A stretch of DNA of 64,000 bases, taken from Durusdinium trenchii. Lineage: Eukaryota; Sar; Dinophyceae; Suessiales; Symbiodiniaceae. Positions 37,364 to 46,991 of this stretch are shown here, piece by piece; positions within the stretch are counted from its first letter, which is position 1; each line of letters starts with the position of its first letter. The stretch covers positions 1 through 64,000 of the forward strand of contig CAXAMN010001292.1 in assembly GCA_963970005.1 (NCBI GenBank), read 5' to 3'. The position numbers were made by a program, and so were the translations under genes. The notes beneath the pieces are model-generated. The model worked only from the letters and a program-made list of their open reading frames with translations, searched no databases and had not been told where the DNA came from.

Positions 37364-38641
37364 ATGACTATCTACTTGATATTAGCCACATTGGCAGGAG
37401 AAAAGACCCAGCTAACTATCGAACTCCAGGAATTTGACCGTCTCCAGGAATTCGAAAACGCAGTGTTGGAGCAACTTCCCGAAATAGGAGAAAGCAGTAC
37501 GTTTTGCTGTGAGCTGGACTTTGTCTGCCGCAACTCGCAGCAGAGATTAGTGGACCCGATATGGCACACCTTACGAGACTGCAATTGCTTCACGGTCATT
37601 GTGGGCTCATGTGTTGAGACAGCCGAACACAAGGGGCAAATGCAAGGTAATGCCAAAGCGATTCGAGTCCCTTTCCATGCCATTGATCGAATCCTCCCAC
37701 TAGCTTTCTCGTATGTGGCAAACGTGCGACATGTGCAGGTTGACGCTGGCTATCGCATCATAGGAGAGGGAGCATGGCGCAACTGCCAACACCTCCAAAT
37801 AGTGCATCTGGCCAGCGCAGTAGTTAGCCTGCAAACGCGTGTTTTCTGCCGGTGCTATGCACTGCGCACGGTACTTGCCCCTGGCTGCAAGCAGTTTGGG
37901 GCCCAAGTCTTTGAAGAGTGCTGCTCCCTGGTCCAAATTGGTGTTAGGGATGACGCCACCAATCAACTAGCTCCGCAGGCAGAATTAATGCCACGAGCTT
38001 TTGAAAAATGTAAAGCATTACGACAACTCGATTTGGAACAGTCTGAGCACAACCCTCACAGCTTGACGCGGTGCTTACCAGAGTGCTGCTTCCTTGATGC
38101 TGGCCTAAACTCACTGATTCTGCCCCCAGATTTTACATGGATTGGACCAGCAGCCTGTGAACGCTGCCTGCAGTTGCAATTGGTGGATCTGTCACGTACA
38201 GGGGTCACGGAGATCATGGGATGTGCTTTCGCGCACTGCAACTTGCGATCCCTGTGGCTTCCACACAAACTCCGCATAATTGAGCAGGAAGCCTTCCTTA
38301 AGTGCTCCTCTCTAACTGAGGTCAGCCTGCCACCTACATTGCTCTATATTGCAAGGCGTGCCTTCGCGGGGTGCACGCAACTCCATCGATTTCAAAGAAC
38401 TGGCAAAAGCACGACCCGGAGAGGCACGTACTCTCGGGCCAATGCTTTCCTTCGGTGTGACAATCTTGACCTGCCGAAATGGGTTCGTTGGCTCCCACGC
38501 AATCAAGAGATGAGGACCAATGGGCTGATGACTCCTTTGCAGTTCTCAATTAGGAGTACATGTTTAGAGCTACACATAGCTGAGCGTTTTTGCTGGCACC
38601 TGTGTGTTGGCCCTATCCACATTAGAGGCCACCTCAGTTGA
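37364..38641 (+). CDS. BspA-like leucine-rich-repeat protein 2 with a ubiquitin-like N-terminus
   Basis: About 425 residues from ATG 37364. The first 85 residues (MTIYLILATLAGEKTQLTIE ... FTVIVGSC) have the alternating pattern of a ubiquitin-like fold, a layout I associate with dinoflagellate repeat proteins. Residues about 115-380 are LRR_5 repeats (IGEGAWRNCQHLQIVHLA, IEQEAFLKCSSLTEVSLP). The C-terminal 40 residues may be out of frame: an alternative frame ends DEDQWADDSFAVLN at 38555, and a similar DDDQWAADSFAALK is coded at 8864-8908 to the right of cassette A. Probably a protein-interaction scaffold. Confidence 0.7.
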   Translation: MTIYLILATLAGEKTQLTIELQEFDRLQEFENAVLEQLPEIGESSTFCCELDFVCRNSQQRLVDPIWHTLRDCNCFTVIVGSCVETAEHKGQMQGNAKAIRVPFHAIDRILPLAFSYVANVRHVQVDAGYRIIGEGAWRNCQHLQIVHLASAVVSLQTRVFCRCYALRTVLAPGCKQFGAQVFEECCSLVQIGVRDDATNQLAPQAELMPRAFEKCKALRQLDLEQSEHNPHSLTRCLPECCFLDAGLNSLILPPDFTWIGPAACERCLQLQLVDLSRTGVTEIMGCAFAHCNLRSLWLPHKLRIIEQEAFLKCSSLTEVSLPPTLLYIARRAFAGCTQLHRFQRTGKSTTRRGTYSRANAFLRCDNLDLPKWVRWLPRNQEMRTNGLMTPLQFSIRSTCLELHIAERFCWHLCVGPIHIRGHLS

Positions 38642-40440
38642 GTACCCTAGAGTACCCTAATGAGGAAGCTGCCCACAAAGAAACGCCAAATGTGACTTCG
38701 GTAAATGCTGGTAACCAGGACTATGATGACAAGAGGACCAACAGACACACGTTATCACGCGCATGCGCTACAATCCGCGTATCCAAATACTTGCTAACAC
38801 CCGCAAGCTAGCCTCTTAGGCTAGCGCCCGTGTGCTGGTCCTAAGAGTGCCAGTTGCTCTTCGTTTGATCTCCGCTTTCGATGGCCTGAATAGTTAGACA
38901 GTGCCCAGGCTGCTACCCGCGTAGTGGTTCTGGATGGGTACAGTGTATACAGAGTTAGGAAAACGGCGTCTCACTTTGTCTCACCTGTTTTCGAGCGGCC
39001 ATACCAGTCTGGCCGCGTTTGAAAGGAATGTCAGATGCCTGACTGCATCACTTTTGCAGCGCCCATGCCATGGAGCCTGCTCAACTTGTGTCATCCAAGG
39101 AGCATGTTTCGCCTCACTCCCGTTGCTAAGCCGTTTTGGAGTCGGGCCTGGTCTGACATGCTCCCTTTGCTGCCTCCCCCCCTTGGGGGGAGGAACTGGA
39201 CAAGCAACTCCTGTAGCCTCTTTTTGAATACTCGCCTAGTGGCTCCACACTGTCTTTCGTCATCGGTAGTTTGAAGATTCCGAGTGCGAAGACTGTGGTC
39301 TCCCCTCTGCTGTCACTCCTTGGCTGGTATGAGGCTGGTCGCTGCCTGCTGCAAAGCAGTCTGCCTGACACATGTTGCGAAAATGATCCGATTTTGTCAT
39401 GTGGGGATCAACCTGTGAGATACGCATTAGAGCCTGCCGTGTGCTCTTCAAGGGAGCACTACTTCGAAAACTGACTGTGCGAATTGCCAGTTGAGGGAGA
39501 TCTCTTAAGTCTCCCTCTGCTTGAACAAGATCATGCGTTGAAGTGCTCAGTGGTACGTGAATTGGCTGAAGGACAAGATCTACTGAGCGCCTTGCGGAAT
39601 TCACTGCCCCTGTTTCACCGCTCTTCACCATGCCTACGTGGCCATGCGAGTTGCATAACAGGTTGCTCCTCCCCTTGTCTCCTTTGGGGGGTTGGTTTTG
39701 TTGCTTGGTTCTGTTTGGTTGTTGGCGGTTTGGGGGTTCTCTTCTTGCGGTTGGTATGCAACCTGTACAGCAACTCCTTCTTAACTCGAACTAGGTGACT
39801 TGTGCAGAACCTGCACACATAGCGCCTCGACTCGTGCAAAAAAAGACAGATTTTGTAGCGAATTCAGGCCCTTAGACAGTACGCAGCCAACTTCTCACTT
39901 GTCTCACCTCCGTACAGAGGAAACACTGTCTGCGATGATGGGGAATCGGCCTCTGGCCTGGGCTGTTTGGTTGTGTTTGTGTGGTTGCCTGTTTTGTTTC
40001 CGGTTTGGGTTTTTGTTTTCTTGTGTTCCCCATCATCATGTTGTGTTTCCTTTCCTTGCAATGATGACCTGGGCCGCCCACATGGCGTCCGTACTCGTGG
40101 AAAAAAATAGTGCATTGTAGCACAGCAAACCCACACCAATGCATGACCTTCATCATCCTTTGCATATCCTCCTTGTCTCTTTACCATTTTTGTTTTACTC
40201 ACTAAAACACCTTGCCAGGATCATATTTCAACAAAAGCCTGGCTACCAATCAAGGTTGATCTATGCAATTTGGGCACATTCCATTACCATTTGATGCAAG
40301 GTACTCATTTCTTTTCTTTATGATTATTTGAAAATTTTTGCTCTGCTAACTGTACTGATGATACATGCTGACATTTGGGGTCAAACTTTGCTGGATTCCA
40401 TGCTCTTCCCTGGTCCCTGCCCTTCCCTGGTAATGGCGCC
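38642..40440. other. Gene-poor stretch after cassette B
   Basis: No family is recognisable on either strand. G/T-rich patches give short hydrophobic frames (for example 39942-40120, with LCLCGCLFCFRFGFLFSC) that are low-complexity and doubtful. A G/C palindrome lies at 39173-39193. An 18-base match, GACAGATTTTGTAGCGAA at 39845-39862, recurs with one change at 9669-9686 just before the LINE leader. Confidence 0.5.
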
Positions 40441-40448
40441 GCCCAAAC

Positions 40449-41430
40449 TTGATCGTTTTGATGTACGTTGATGATCTGTTGGTTGTTGGGGATGATAGGA
40501 ACATTCAATTGCTCGTGGATGAATTGCCAAAGATGCTTCGACTTAAAGTCACAGGAAAGCTTGAAGAAGACAAGATTAGATTCTTGGGAAAGGTGATCGA
40601 GAAAGAAGAAGATGGAACCATTGCCTTGTAGGTGGAAAAGGAGCACTACGAAAGTATGATGTCCTTGTATCCTGGAGGAAAGGAAAGTCAGGCAACGCCC
40701 AATCTTTTTCAGCTCTATGATCGAGATCGAGAAGAGGACAAGAAGCCGTTATCGCCCGAAGCAGCATCAACGTTTCGCACAGCAGTATTAGGAAAGCTAG
40801 GTTGGGTAGCTCAGTCAAGACCCGATCTTTGTTGGTTGTGTTCAATGCTTGCTCGAGGACAAGCTCAACCACTTGCAATTCATGAGACAGCGATGCGTGC
40901 GAGTATCCGTTACATCCGTTCTGTATCCGATCGGAAGTTGAAGTTCAGAAGCTATGGTCAGGCGTCCCAAGCATTACGACCTATGTCGATGCCAGTTGGG
41001 CAGCCGAAAAGTCAACGAATAGGAAGAGTACTTCAGGAGCAGCTATCTTCGTTTGTGATTGTTGCTTAAAAGCTTACAGTAGATTACAGCAAAGTGTAGC
41101 CTGTAGTTCAGCCGAAGCAGAGCTGTACGCTTTGTTCGAAGGAGCGAAAGAGACTATAGGTATTCAACATGCTGTAGCACATGTTTTTGGTTGTCAAGTT
41201 GAAAAATTACCAGCGCCGAACTTGCTTACGGATTCGATGGCAGCCCGAAATGTGACTGAGATGTCAGGGTTGTTGAGAAGATTGAGACACATCGATATTC
41301 GGATCTGTTTTTTGCAGGATGCGGTCTACAAAGGTGTGATTTCCATCACATTCATTTGAGGTACAGAGAATTTCGCCGATCTGATGACCAAGGCATTGTC
41401 GAGAGCCGTTACGTTGCGGCGCGTGGAGAA
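40449..41430 (+). mobile_element. Ty1/copia Pol fragment: end of RT plus RNase H, 5'-truncated and decayed
   Basis: The fragment begins at the RT catalytic box (MYVDDLLVVGDD) with nothing copia-like upstream, so integrase and the RT fingers are absent. It continues with a connection region (KLGWVAQSRPDLCWL) and then RNase H blocks in changing frames: YVDASWA, SSAEAELYALFEGAKE and TDSMAARN, ending GTENFADLMTKALSR. In-frame stops at 40629 (TAG) and 41357 (TGA) and a shift near 40985 show it is dead. The order matches the copia C-terminus. Confidence 0.82.
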
Positions 41431-42649
41431 GATCGGAGTATTTCGAGGCTTTCTGAATACGTTCGAAATTCCGTATGATTGGATCGGAAGGTGGTGTTGG
41501 ATCTTAGAGAAGGTTTCGTGTACGAGTCTTGTGATTGTTGAGTTCTGCGCGTCACCGGAATCCGAGATGAAGGCTGAGGGAGAACGTTTGGAAGGTGTTG
41601 AAGTCTTGACGAGTACGGAGGCAGACGACGGAACCCGCACGGATACGACCGAGGAGACAAGAGAAGCGGTGTTGATTCATAAGAAGAAAGCTTATCTTAT
41701 GGTCGTTGTTTCCGTGCACCGGAGGATGTCCGTTTCAGTATATTTGTCTCAAGAAGTTTGGTCAGGATTTCATGAGTCATCTTTGAGAGTTGTATCGAAC
41801 CCAAAAGAAGCTTTGGAAAGTTTTCCTACGGTTATCAAAAGTTGCTGATTTCGTAGCGATTGAATGGTCAAAGCGATGCGCTTATTGGAGATGGAATCAG
41901 ACGAAAGAGTTTCTGAGAAAGAGATCTCTATATTCCACATTTGTTGAAGCGTGTTCAGTTGATTTGACACAGAAGAATCAATTGGGCAAGAAGACCTGGA
42001 GAATAGATACTTCTAGTACCCGTTTACTTGAAAGTCTCAAGGTATGTGTCTGTGATGGTCACCATGATCATTTGCCGTCCAAAATGGTAATTGGAAGGAG
42101 ACACAGCATTATCCCAGGAAGCTTTGTGAGCTAATCCTTAAAGGATTCAACGCCGAATTAACCGCGTAAGAGTCATGCAATTTTTCGAGCCCAGAATGGC
42201 ACGACTTCGTAGAAGTTCGTAGAACAGGACTTAGTTTCGTAGAACCAAGATATAGCTTGCGCGAAGCTTGATGTTTCGCCCATACCGTCCCAAGGTGTGA
42301 TGTCAGCCTTGGATGTGGGAGCAATGCTTGCTGCGCTTAGCTTAGAAGCTGCGGCCGTGCTGGTCTTTGCAGCGGGAGTCCTATATGTGGGAGCCTGCTG
42401 ATTTGCTGCTGTCTGAGTCGGCGTTGTGAGCATGCTGATTTTAGAAGTCGTTTGAAGTTGCAGGAACCTTCTATCACGGTGAGTGATATACCATTGCCTA
42501 AGTGGTTGTGGCAGTGTGAGAAGGTCTATTTTCCAGTGAGTGGGAGCAAGGTTCATTTGAATCCGTCTTGCTCAGGCATGGTCGCACCAATGTCTAAGGA
42601 CCTGTGTTCGAAATGTCTGTCCGCACTGAAGAAGAATAAGAAGGCGTAA
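41384..42649 (+). pseudogene. Copia 3' coding remnant with a Cys/His metal-site motif
   Basis: After the RNase H end, an open frame of about 150 residues (41384-41848) continues without recognised domains. Near 42500-42640 another frame reads VYFPVSGSKVHLNPSCSGM ... CSKCL. A Y-x-x-x-x-G-x-x-x-H-x-x-x-x-C ... C-x-x-C pattern of this kind looks like a small zinc-binding tail. A purine run (AAGGGGGGG) at 42678-42687, followed by the probable LTR, is consistent with the polypurine tract of the element. Confidence 0.5.
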
Positions 42650-42705
42650 AGTCAGCCAGTTGTTCCGAGCGAAATGTCCAAGGGGGGGTGAAGAAATCCA
42701 TATGT

Positions 42706-43140
42706 TGGATGGCCACCTCGCTCGTGCTTGTTGTTTTGTTTGGTTTTGTTTGTTTTGTTGTTTGGTTCGTGTTCGGAAAGGGAGATAACCGGACTTTAAC
42801 ACTGTAGTTTGTTTCTTGAAGTTTTGAAAGAGCGCTTTAGCGTTTTCGAGTGTTTAAAAGCTTTTCGTACAGTCGTAAAGAGTTGCTTGTGTGATGTATT
42901 CATATGTACAGTCTTTGACGCGACTGTTACTTTTGGCTCAAGTGTGAGTAAAAGGGCGCGAGGGAGTGCACTGCGTTAGCTTGTTGTTGTTTGCTTCAAG
43001 AGTGTTGGGCGTGTGAGAACGAGTTTTGGAGTGTACCGGACTCATCGAGTGATGCTACCCACGTTTTTCGGATACTTCTTTGTATGAACTTCTTGAAGAG
43101 CCTGACTGGGGCATGCTTCATCATGATCAACTCAGACCCA
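42706..43140 (+). repeat. Probable copia LTR (single copy, right end uncertain)
   Basis: The stretch starts TGTTGGATGG just after a purine tract, the usual opening of copia LTRs. It contains exactly 12 bases of the spliced-leader 3' end, TTTTGGCTCAAG, at 42931-42942. There is no second LTR in the window because the element is truncated on its left, so the end coordinate is a guess. Confidence 0.4.
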
Positions 43141-43555
43141 CTCTAAAGCTCAGCAGCAAGGCTTCCGAGCTGAAGGAAGCAAGGCAAAAGACTGAAGCAA
43201 CAACAATGCAGTGACAAAGACCCCAGCAACCGTGGGTCAATTCATCAAGGAAAGGAGTTGCTCCATGGGAGACAGTGAACTGAGACATGTTGGTCAGTTG
43301 AAGAAGGATCCAAGCCCTGGTTCCGGAGACAGAGAAACTTGCTGTCACAGGGTCCACGGAAATTGGAGGTGCCTTGGCACAAGCAAGGTGTCTTTGGACT
43401 GAGGTGTTTCTCTGTCTCATGAATGTGGTTTCATGATGAGTTCAGGCATACACGTGCGCCCTACCTGCCAGGGATCATCCACAAAGATTGACAAGAAGGC
43501 GCGTTGGATTGGATCTGCGAACGCAAGAAATGTGGCTGTATGTGAAGAAGTTAGT

Positions 43556-43756
43556 GTGTGCTGAGCTGCTGCACTGTGCTTAAAGATTCGCGTTTGGTTT
43601 GTCCTTTGCAAGGCGCACGTTTTGATGGTTTTTGATCGGGCAGTCAAGTTGAGCATTGTATGTGCTGAGCCGCTGCATTGGTTGACATGTGATTTATCCT
43701 TTTGTAAGGCATGTGTTTTGATTACATTTTGATCTTAGTGCCAAGTTGAGCATTCA
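43556..43756 (+). repeat. Two degenerate ~100-bp tandem units
   Basis: Units at 43556-43656 and 43660-43756 both start TGTGCTGAGC and end AAGTTGAGCATT, with similar spacing of a CCTTTTG/CCTTTGC and a TGTTTTGAT/CGTTTTGAT block inside. Confidence 0.65.
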
Positions 43757-44195
43757 AGCTTGTCCAATCAAACTTGCTGTTTATGATGGCAATCATTGTG
43801 ACTTTTTGTGTGTGGCTTTTGCAATCATCATGGTGGTGATTCATTCCACCAACATTGTTGACAGTGAAGACTTATTTGATGAACCGAGTGCTGTTGTCAA
43901 AGTGCAGTTGTCTAATGATGATGACTCTGAAAGCTGCATTTCTTGGAATTCCGGTGATTCCGATATGTCATCATCACATTGGGGCACTGAGTCAGACCCT
44001 GGCATTGAAAGAGTCTGGCGTCAATTGTGTGACCTTCAAAGTATTGATAGACAAGCCTATCGCATATTCTTTGAAGCATTGAATGTGTGCCAAACTCTTC
44101 ATCTGGATGTCAAATTAGCAGACTTGTTTTTACGACGGAGACTGGGCACAAGTTCCATGTCACAGGTGAATGCAAGCACGAGGAGGACAGATTGA
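43746..44195 (+). CDS. Doubtful small acidic ORF
   Basis: 149 residues with an acidic, Ser-rich centre (SNDDDSESCISWNSGDSD) and SDPGIERVWRQLCDL. A second short frame at 45407-45631 has a comparable SDPEYWQELCRLDCE. Both may be remnants of an acidic ORF like the one opening the retroelement at 46371. Weak evidence. Confidence 0.25.
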   Translation: MSIQACPIKLAVYDGNHCDFLCVAFAIIMVVIHSTNIVDSEDLFDEPSAVVKVQLSNDDDSESCISWNSGDSDMSSSHWGTESDPGIERVWRQLCDLQSIDRQAYRIFFEALNVCQTLHLDVKLADLFLRRRLGTSSMSQVNASTRRTD

Positions 44196-44637
44196 AAGTT
44201 TGCTGCGTTGCGGTGCCCCCAAATGTGTCAGCCAAAGTGATTTGTATTACGACTGGTCACCTGGTCACCACTCGACTGTAATACTTTGCTCTATGAATTA
44301 TGGTTTTTCACATGGTGCCCGCCAAAAGTTGCTGGGCAAGTATTAATTGTGAGCGATCACTTTGAACATGGCTTTTTGGTAAAAAGGGTGTTTGCGGCCT
44401 GCGATATCCTTCGATATTTTCAGTCATGTTTTGATTGCTATGATTCCGTGTCATGAGACTCAGACTTGCAGCGCAGTATGCGCTGAAAATAGCAGTGCAC
44501 TTCGTACGCGCCAGGATTCATCATGAAGATCGACAATGGTGTATTGTCGTGTATTGTTCAATTTTATTTAACCTAGTTAAAAAATGGCGCCCTACTGCGT
44601 TTTTGACTGGGTTTGATGTTGCTTGCAAGGGTTGGAA

Positions 44638-44990
44638 CCCCTGCCAGCGCATTGCTCTTCAGCCAAAAGCTGACTAGTTAGTTTCAATAAACTTATTTGT
44701 TACGATCCCAGTCAGCGCAGTGCTCTTCAGCAAAAATTTGCTTAGATTCAACAATCTTACAGCGAGTAACAATCCCTGCCTGCACAGTGCTCGGCAAAAA
44801 GTTTACTTGCTAGTTATTATTCAATAATCTTACATTCCCTGCCAGTGCAGCCAAAACTTGACTACTTTCAAAAAATACTCTTCAATGCCCTCAGCCAATA
44901 CTTGACTAGTAGTAGCAAAAACCTTACTTTGTCACAGCCCCTGCCATCACAGAGCTCTTCAGCCAAAATTCACTAGTTTCAAAAACTTTC
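44638..44990 (+). repeat. Degenerate tandem array, about six units of 50-65 bp
   Basis: Units begin near 44638, 44706, 44772, 44834, 44885 and 44935. The shared core is CCCTGCCAGCGCAGTGCTC, then TTCAGCCAAAA, then a TTGACTAGTTTCAA-like stretch and a CTTA end. Copies four and five lack parts of the first block. The array ends four bases before a perfect palindrome. Confidence 0.8.
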
Positions 44991-44993
44991 AAG

Positions 44994-45022
44994 GAGGCCA
45001 GGAGCACAGTGCTCCTGGCCTC
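44994..45022. repeat. Perfect 29-nt palindrome
   Basis: GAGGCCAGGAGCAC at 44994-45007 is mirrored exactly by GTGCTCCTGGCCTC at 45009-45022 with one central base. It could extrude as a hairpin or serve as a dimeric binding site, and it marks the right end of the tandem array. Confidence 0.9.
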
Positions 45023-46189
45023 GTCGGTTATCGTAAAGGAACCGTTTGTACTTAGTACTTCTTTCATTGTGTTTTGAAAGTTGACTTGTCGCTCGACTTG
45101 TCAACTTATCGTAAAAGGAAATGTTGAACTTTCATTTTGTTTGCAAGTTCACTGCAACTTCACTCGTGGCTTCACTCGTGGACTTACTCGTGAAAACATT
45201 TTTGGTTCACTCATATTTTCACTCCGTAGGAAATTTCGTTCAAAATCATCTCTAATCATATTTAAGCTTTTTTGTGCCATCTAATCATTTTAGATCTTGT
45301 TTGTCATATTTCTTTTGCAATATGATCAACTATGATCAAAACAGTTTCAAAAGCGCCAACAAAGAGAAGAACTTGATGAAGCTGACGATATTTTACTGCC
45401 ACAAATGTGCCAGGGCGAAACCTTCTGGCGCCTGCAACAGAACAAGAGCAAAGCAGTGAAGCAGCAAATGAGAATGATGAAGAGATTGAGAACAGTGAAA
45501 CAGAATCACATCGAAGATTGAGATATGTTTGCTCAAGTATTGAGGAGGTGAGCGACCCAGAGTATTGGCAAGAGTTGTGCCGCTTGGATTGTGAAAACAG
45601 TTCAGATGATGAAACAGCAGTGGGACATTGATTTACATTTCAGACGTGCAATACATTTCTTTTGACATGGTTTCGAATGACCTGTCAAACGATCTGAACA
45701 CAGGCGTTCAGCATTGAGTTGAAGTACCGTGCAACAGCTGAACCACGGTACACACGAAAACACTACGACAGAACTCAAGTGGATTTGCATTGGTTGAGGC
45801 AATATTTTTTGAAGAGTTGGAAGTGCGTGCGCCAGCTGAACCGCGCATACAACAGTTGAATTTGCAATGATGTGCGTGGAATAGTGTACATGGATACACC
45901 AGAACGGTGACTAGAAATTTGTAGGAGACCTTTTTCAGTTCCACCTACTTGATGGTGGATCCTACAAATTGAGATGTGTACAAAAGGAAAATGTGAAGTG
46001 TTCATCTCACTCCCAGGCGGGGTGTCAACCTTTTTCATCCGTAGGTGTACACATAGATGTGACATGCAAAGAGTAGAGTTTGGAGTCACTTGTGTAGTAT
46101 CTGTACTTATCACCGCATTGCGGTCAGGTTCAAAAGGAAGTTGCTGCCTAACATTAGAAGGGAAATGAAAAGATCTGGTGATGCAAGAA

Positions 46190-46354
46190 GACAGAACTCG
46201 TTGAAAACGATTGTGTTGTCATCTACGTGTTTTAGAAACCTCTGTTTCGGGTGGCTTGCTTTAGAGTTTCATCTTTGAAGTCCGTTACATTTAAAAGTTC
46301 AAGGGAGGGTAGCGGTGGGTGCCACTTCATCGTGGCATTCGTGCTTAAACAAGC
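46190..46354 (+). repeat. Left direct repeat A1 of the YR retroelement
   Basis: 165 bases beginning GACAGAACTCGTTG and ending TTAAACAAGC. It is nearly identical to 53845-54000 except for a 9-base insertion (ACCTCTGTT) and a few substitutions. Confidence 0.9.
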
Positions 46355-46370
46355 AAAGGGGGGATGAGCC

Positions 46371-46952
46371 ATGGAAGATTCAATTGATCTCAATGATCAC
46401 GAGGAGCCAATTCAAACTTATGTTGAGGATTCAGAAGACGAAGATGAGTTGCCTGAGTTGATTCCTTTGGACATGCCTGATTTTGACTTTTCCTTTCAGC
46501 AGGATCTTCGCTCGAATGATCTGGACTTGTCAGGAACCCCCATTGCTTGTTCAGGACTTGAGGACGTACCGGAGTGGGATGGGATCTCAGAAGTTGAAGG
46601 TCAAGAGTGCATTGAAACTGATAGGACTCTACCGTCGGTTGACGAAACAAACTCTTTGCGCATTGAGCGTTCTGAGTGGAATTTGTTGGTCAACCATGGA
46701 TTCGAAACATTCAAAGCCAGAGATGCCTCTCTTACTTTGCCTTGGGAGCAGCCTATGATGCAGGGCATTTTCCATTCCGGTTCAAACCTCAAGCTTCCGC
46801 AAGTGCACGGAGTAGCAATTGAGAATGTGCTTTTTGAGAAGACATCAAACAAGCTGCCAGGGATTTCAGGTGAAATTGAGGAATGTGGTGGTGCGGCGTA
46901 CGCCAAAGCTGTATCTGATGTGAAAGACCTTGACTACTTTGAAAATAAATGA
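46371..46952 (+). CDS. YR retroelement ORF1: acidic protein of unknown function
   Basis: 193 residues starting 16 bases after repeat A1. The first 70 residues are strongly acidic (VEDSEDEDELPELIPLDMPD), and the rest shows no family. The position directly behind the left repeat suggests it is the first translated frame of the element. It might be a structural or regulatory protein. The 39-base gap to the recombinase frame hints at coupled translation or processing. Confidence 0.6.
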   Translation: MEDSIDLNDHEEPIQTYVEDSEDEDELPELIPLDMPDFDFSFQQDLRSNDLDLSGTPIACSGLEDVPEWDGISEVEGQECIETDRTLPSVDETNSLRIERSEWNLLVNHGFETFKARDASLTLPWEQPMMQGIFHSGSNLKLPQVHGVAIENVLFEKTSNKLPGISGEIEECGGAAYAKAVSDVKDLDYFENK

Positions 46953-46991
46953 CAGCAGACAGAACTGGCATGCTCGAAGTGGCTGGACATT

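Noticed and set aside
39173..39193. CCTCCCCCC/GGGGGGAGG hairpin as a terminator
   Set aside because: Nothing suggests bacterial-type termination in this eukaryotic window, there is no T tract, and homopolymer runs make such palindromes easily.
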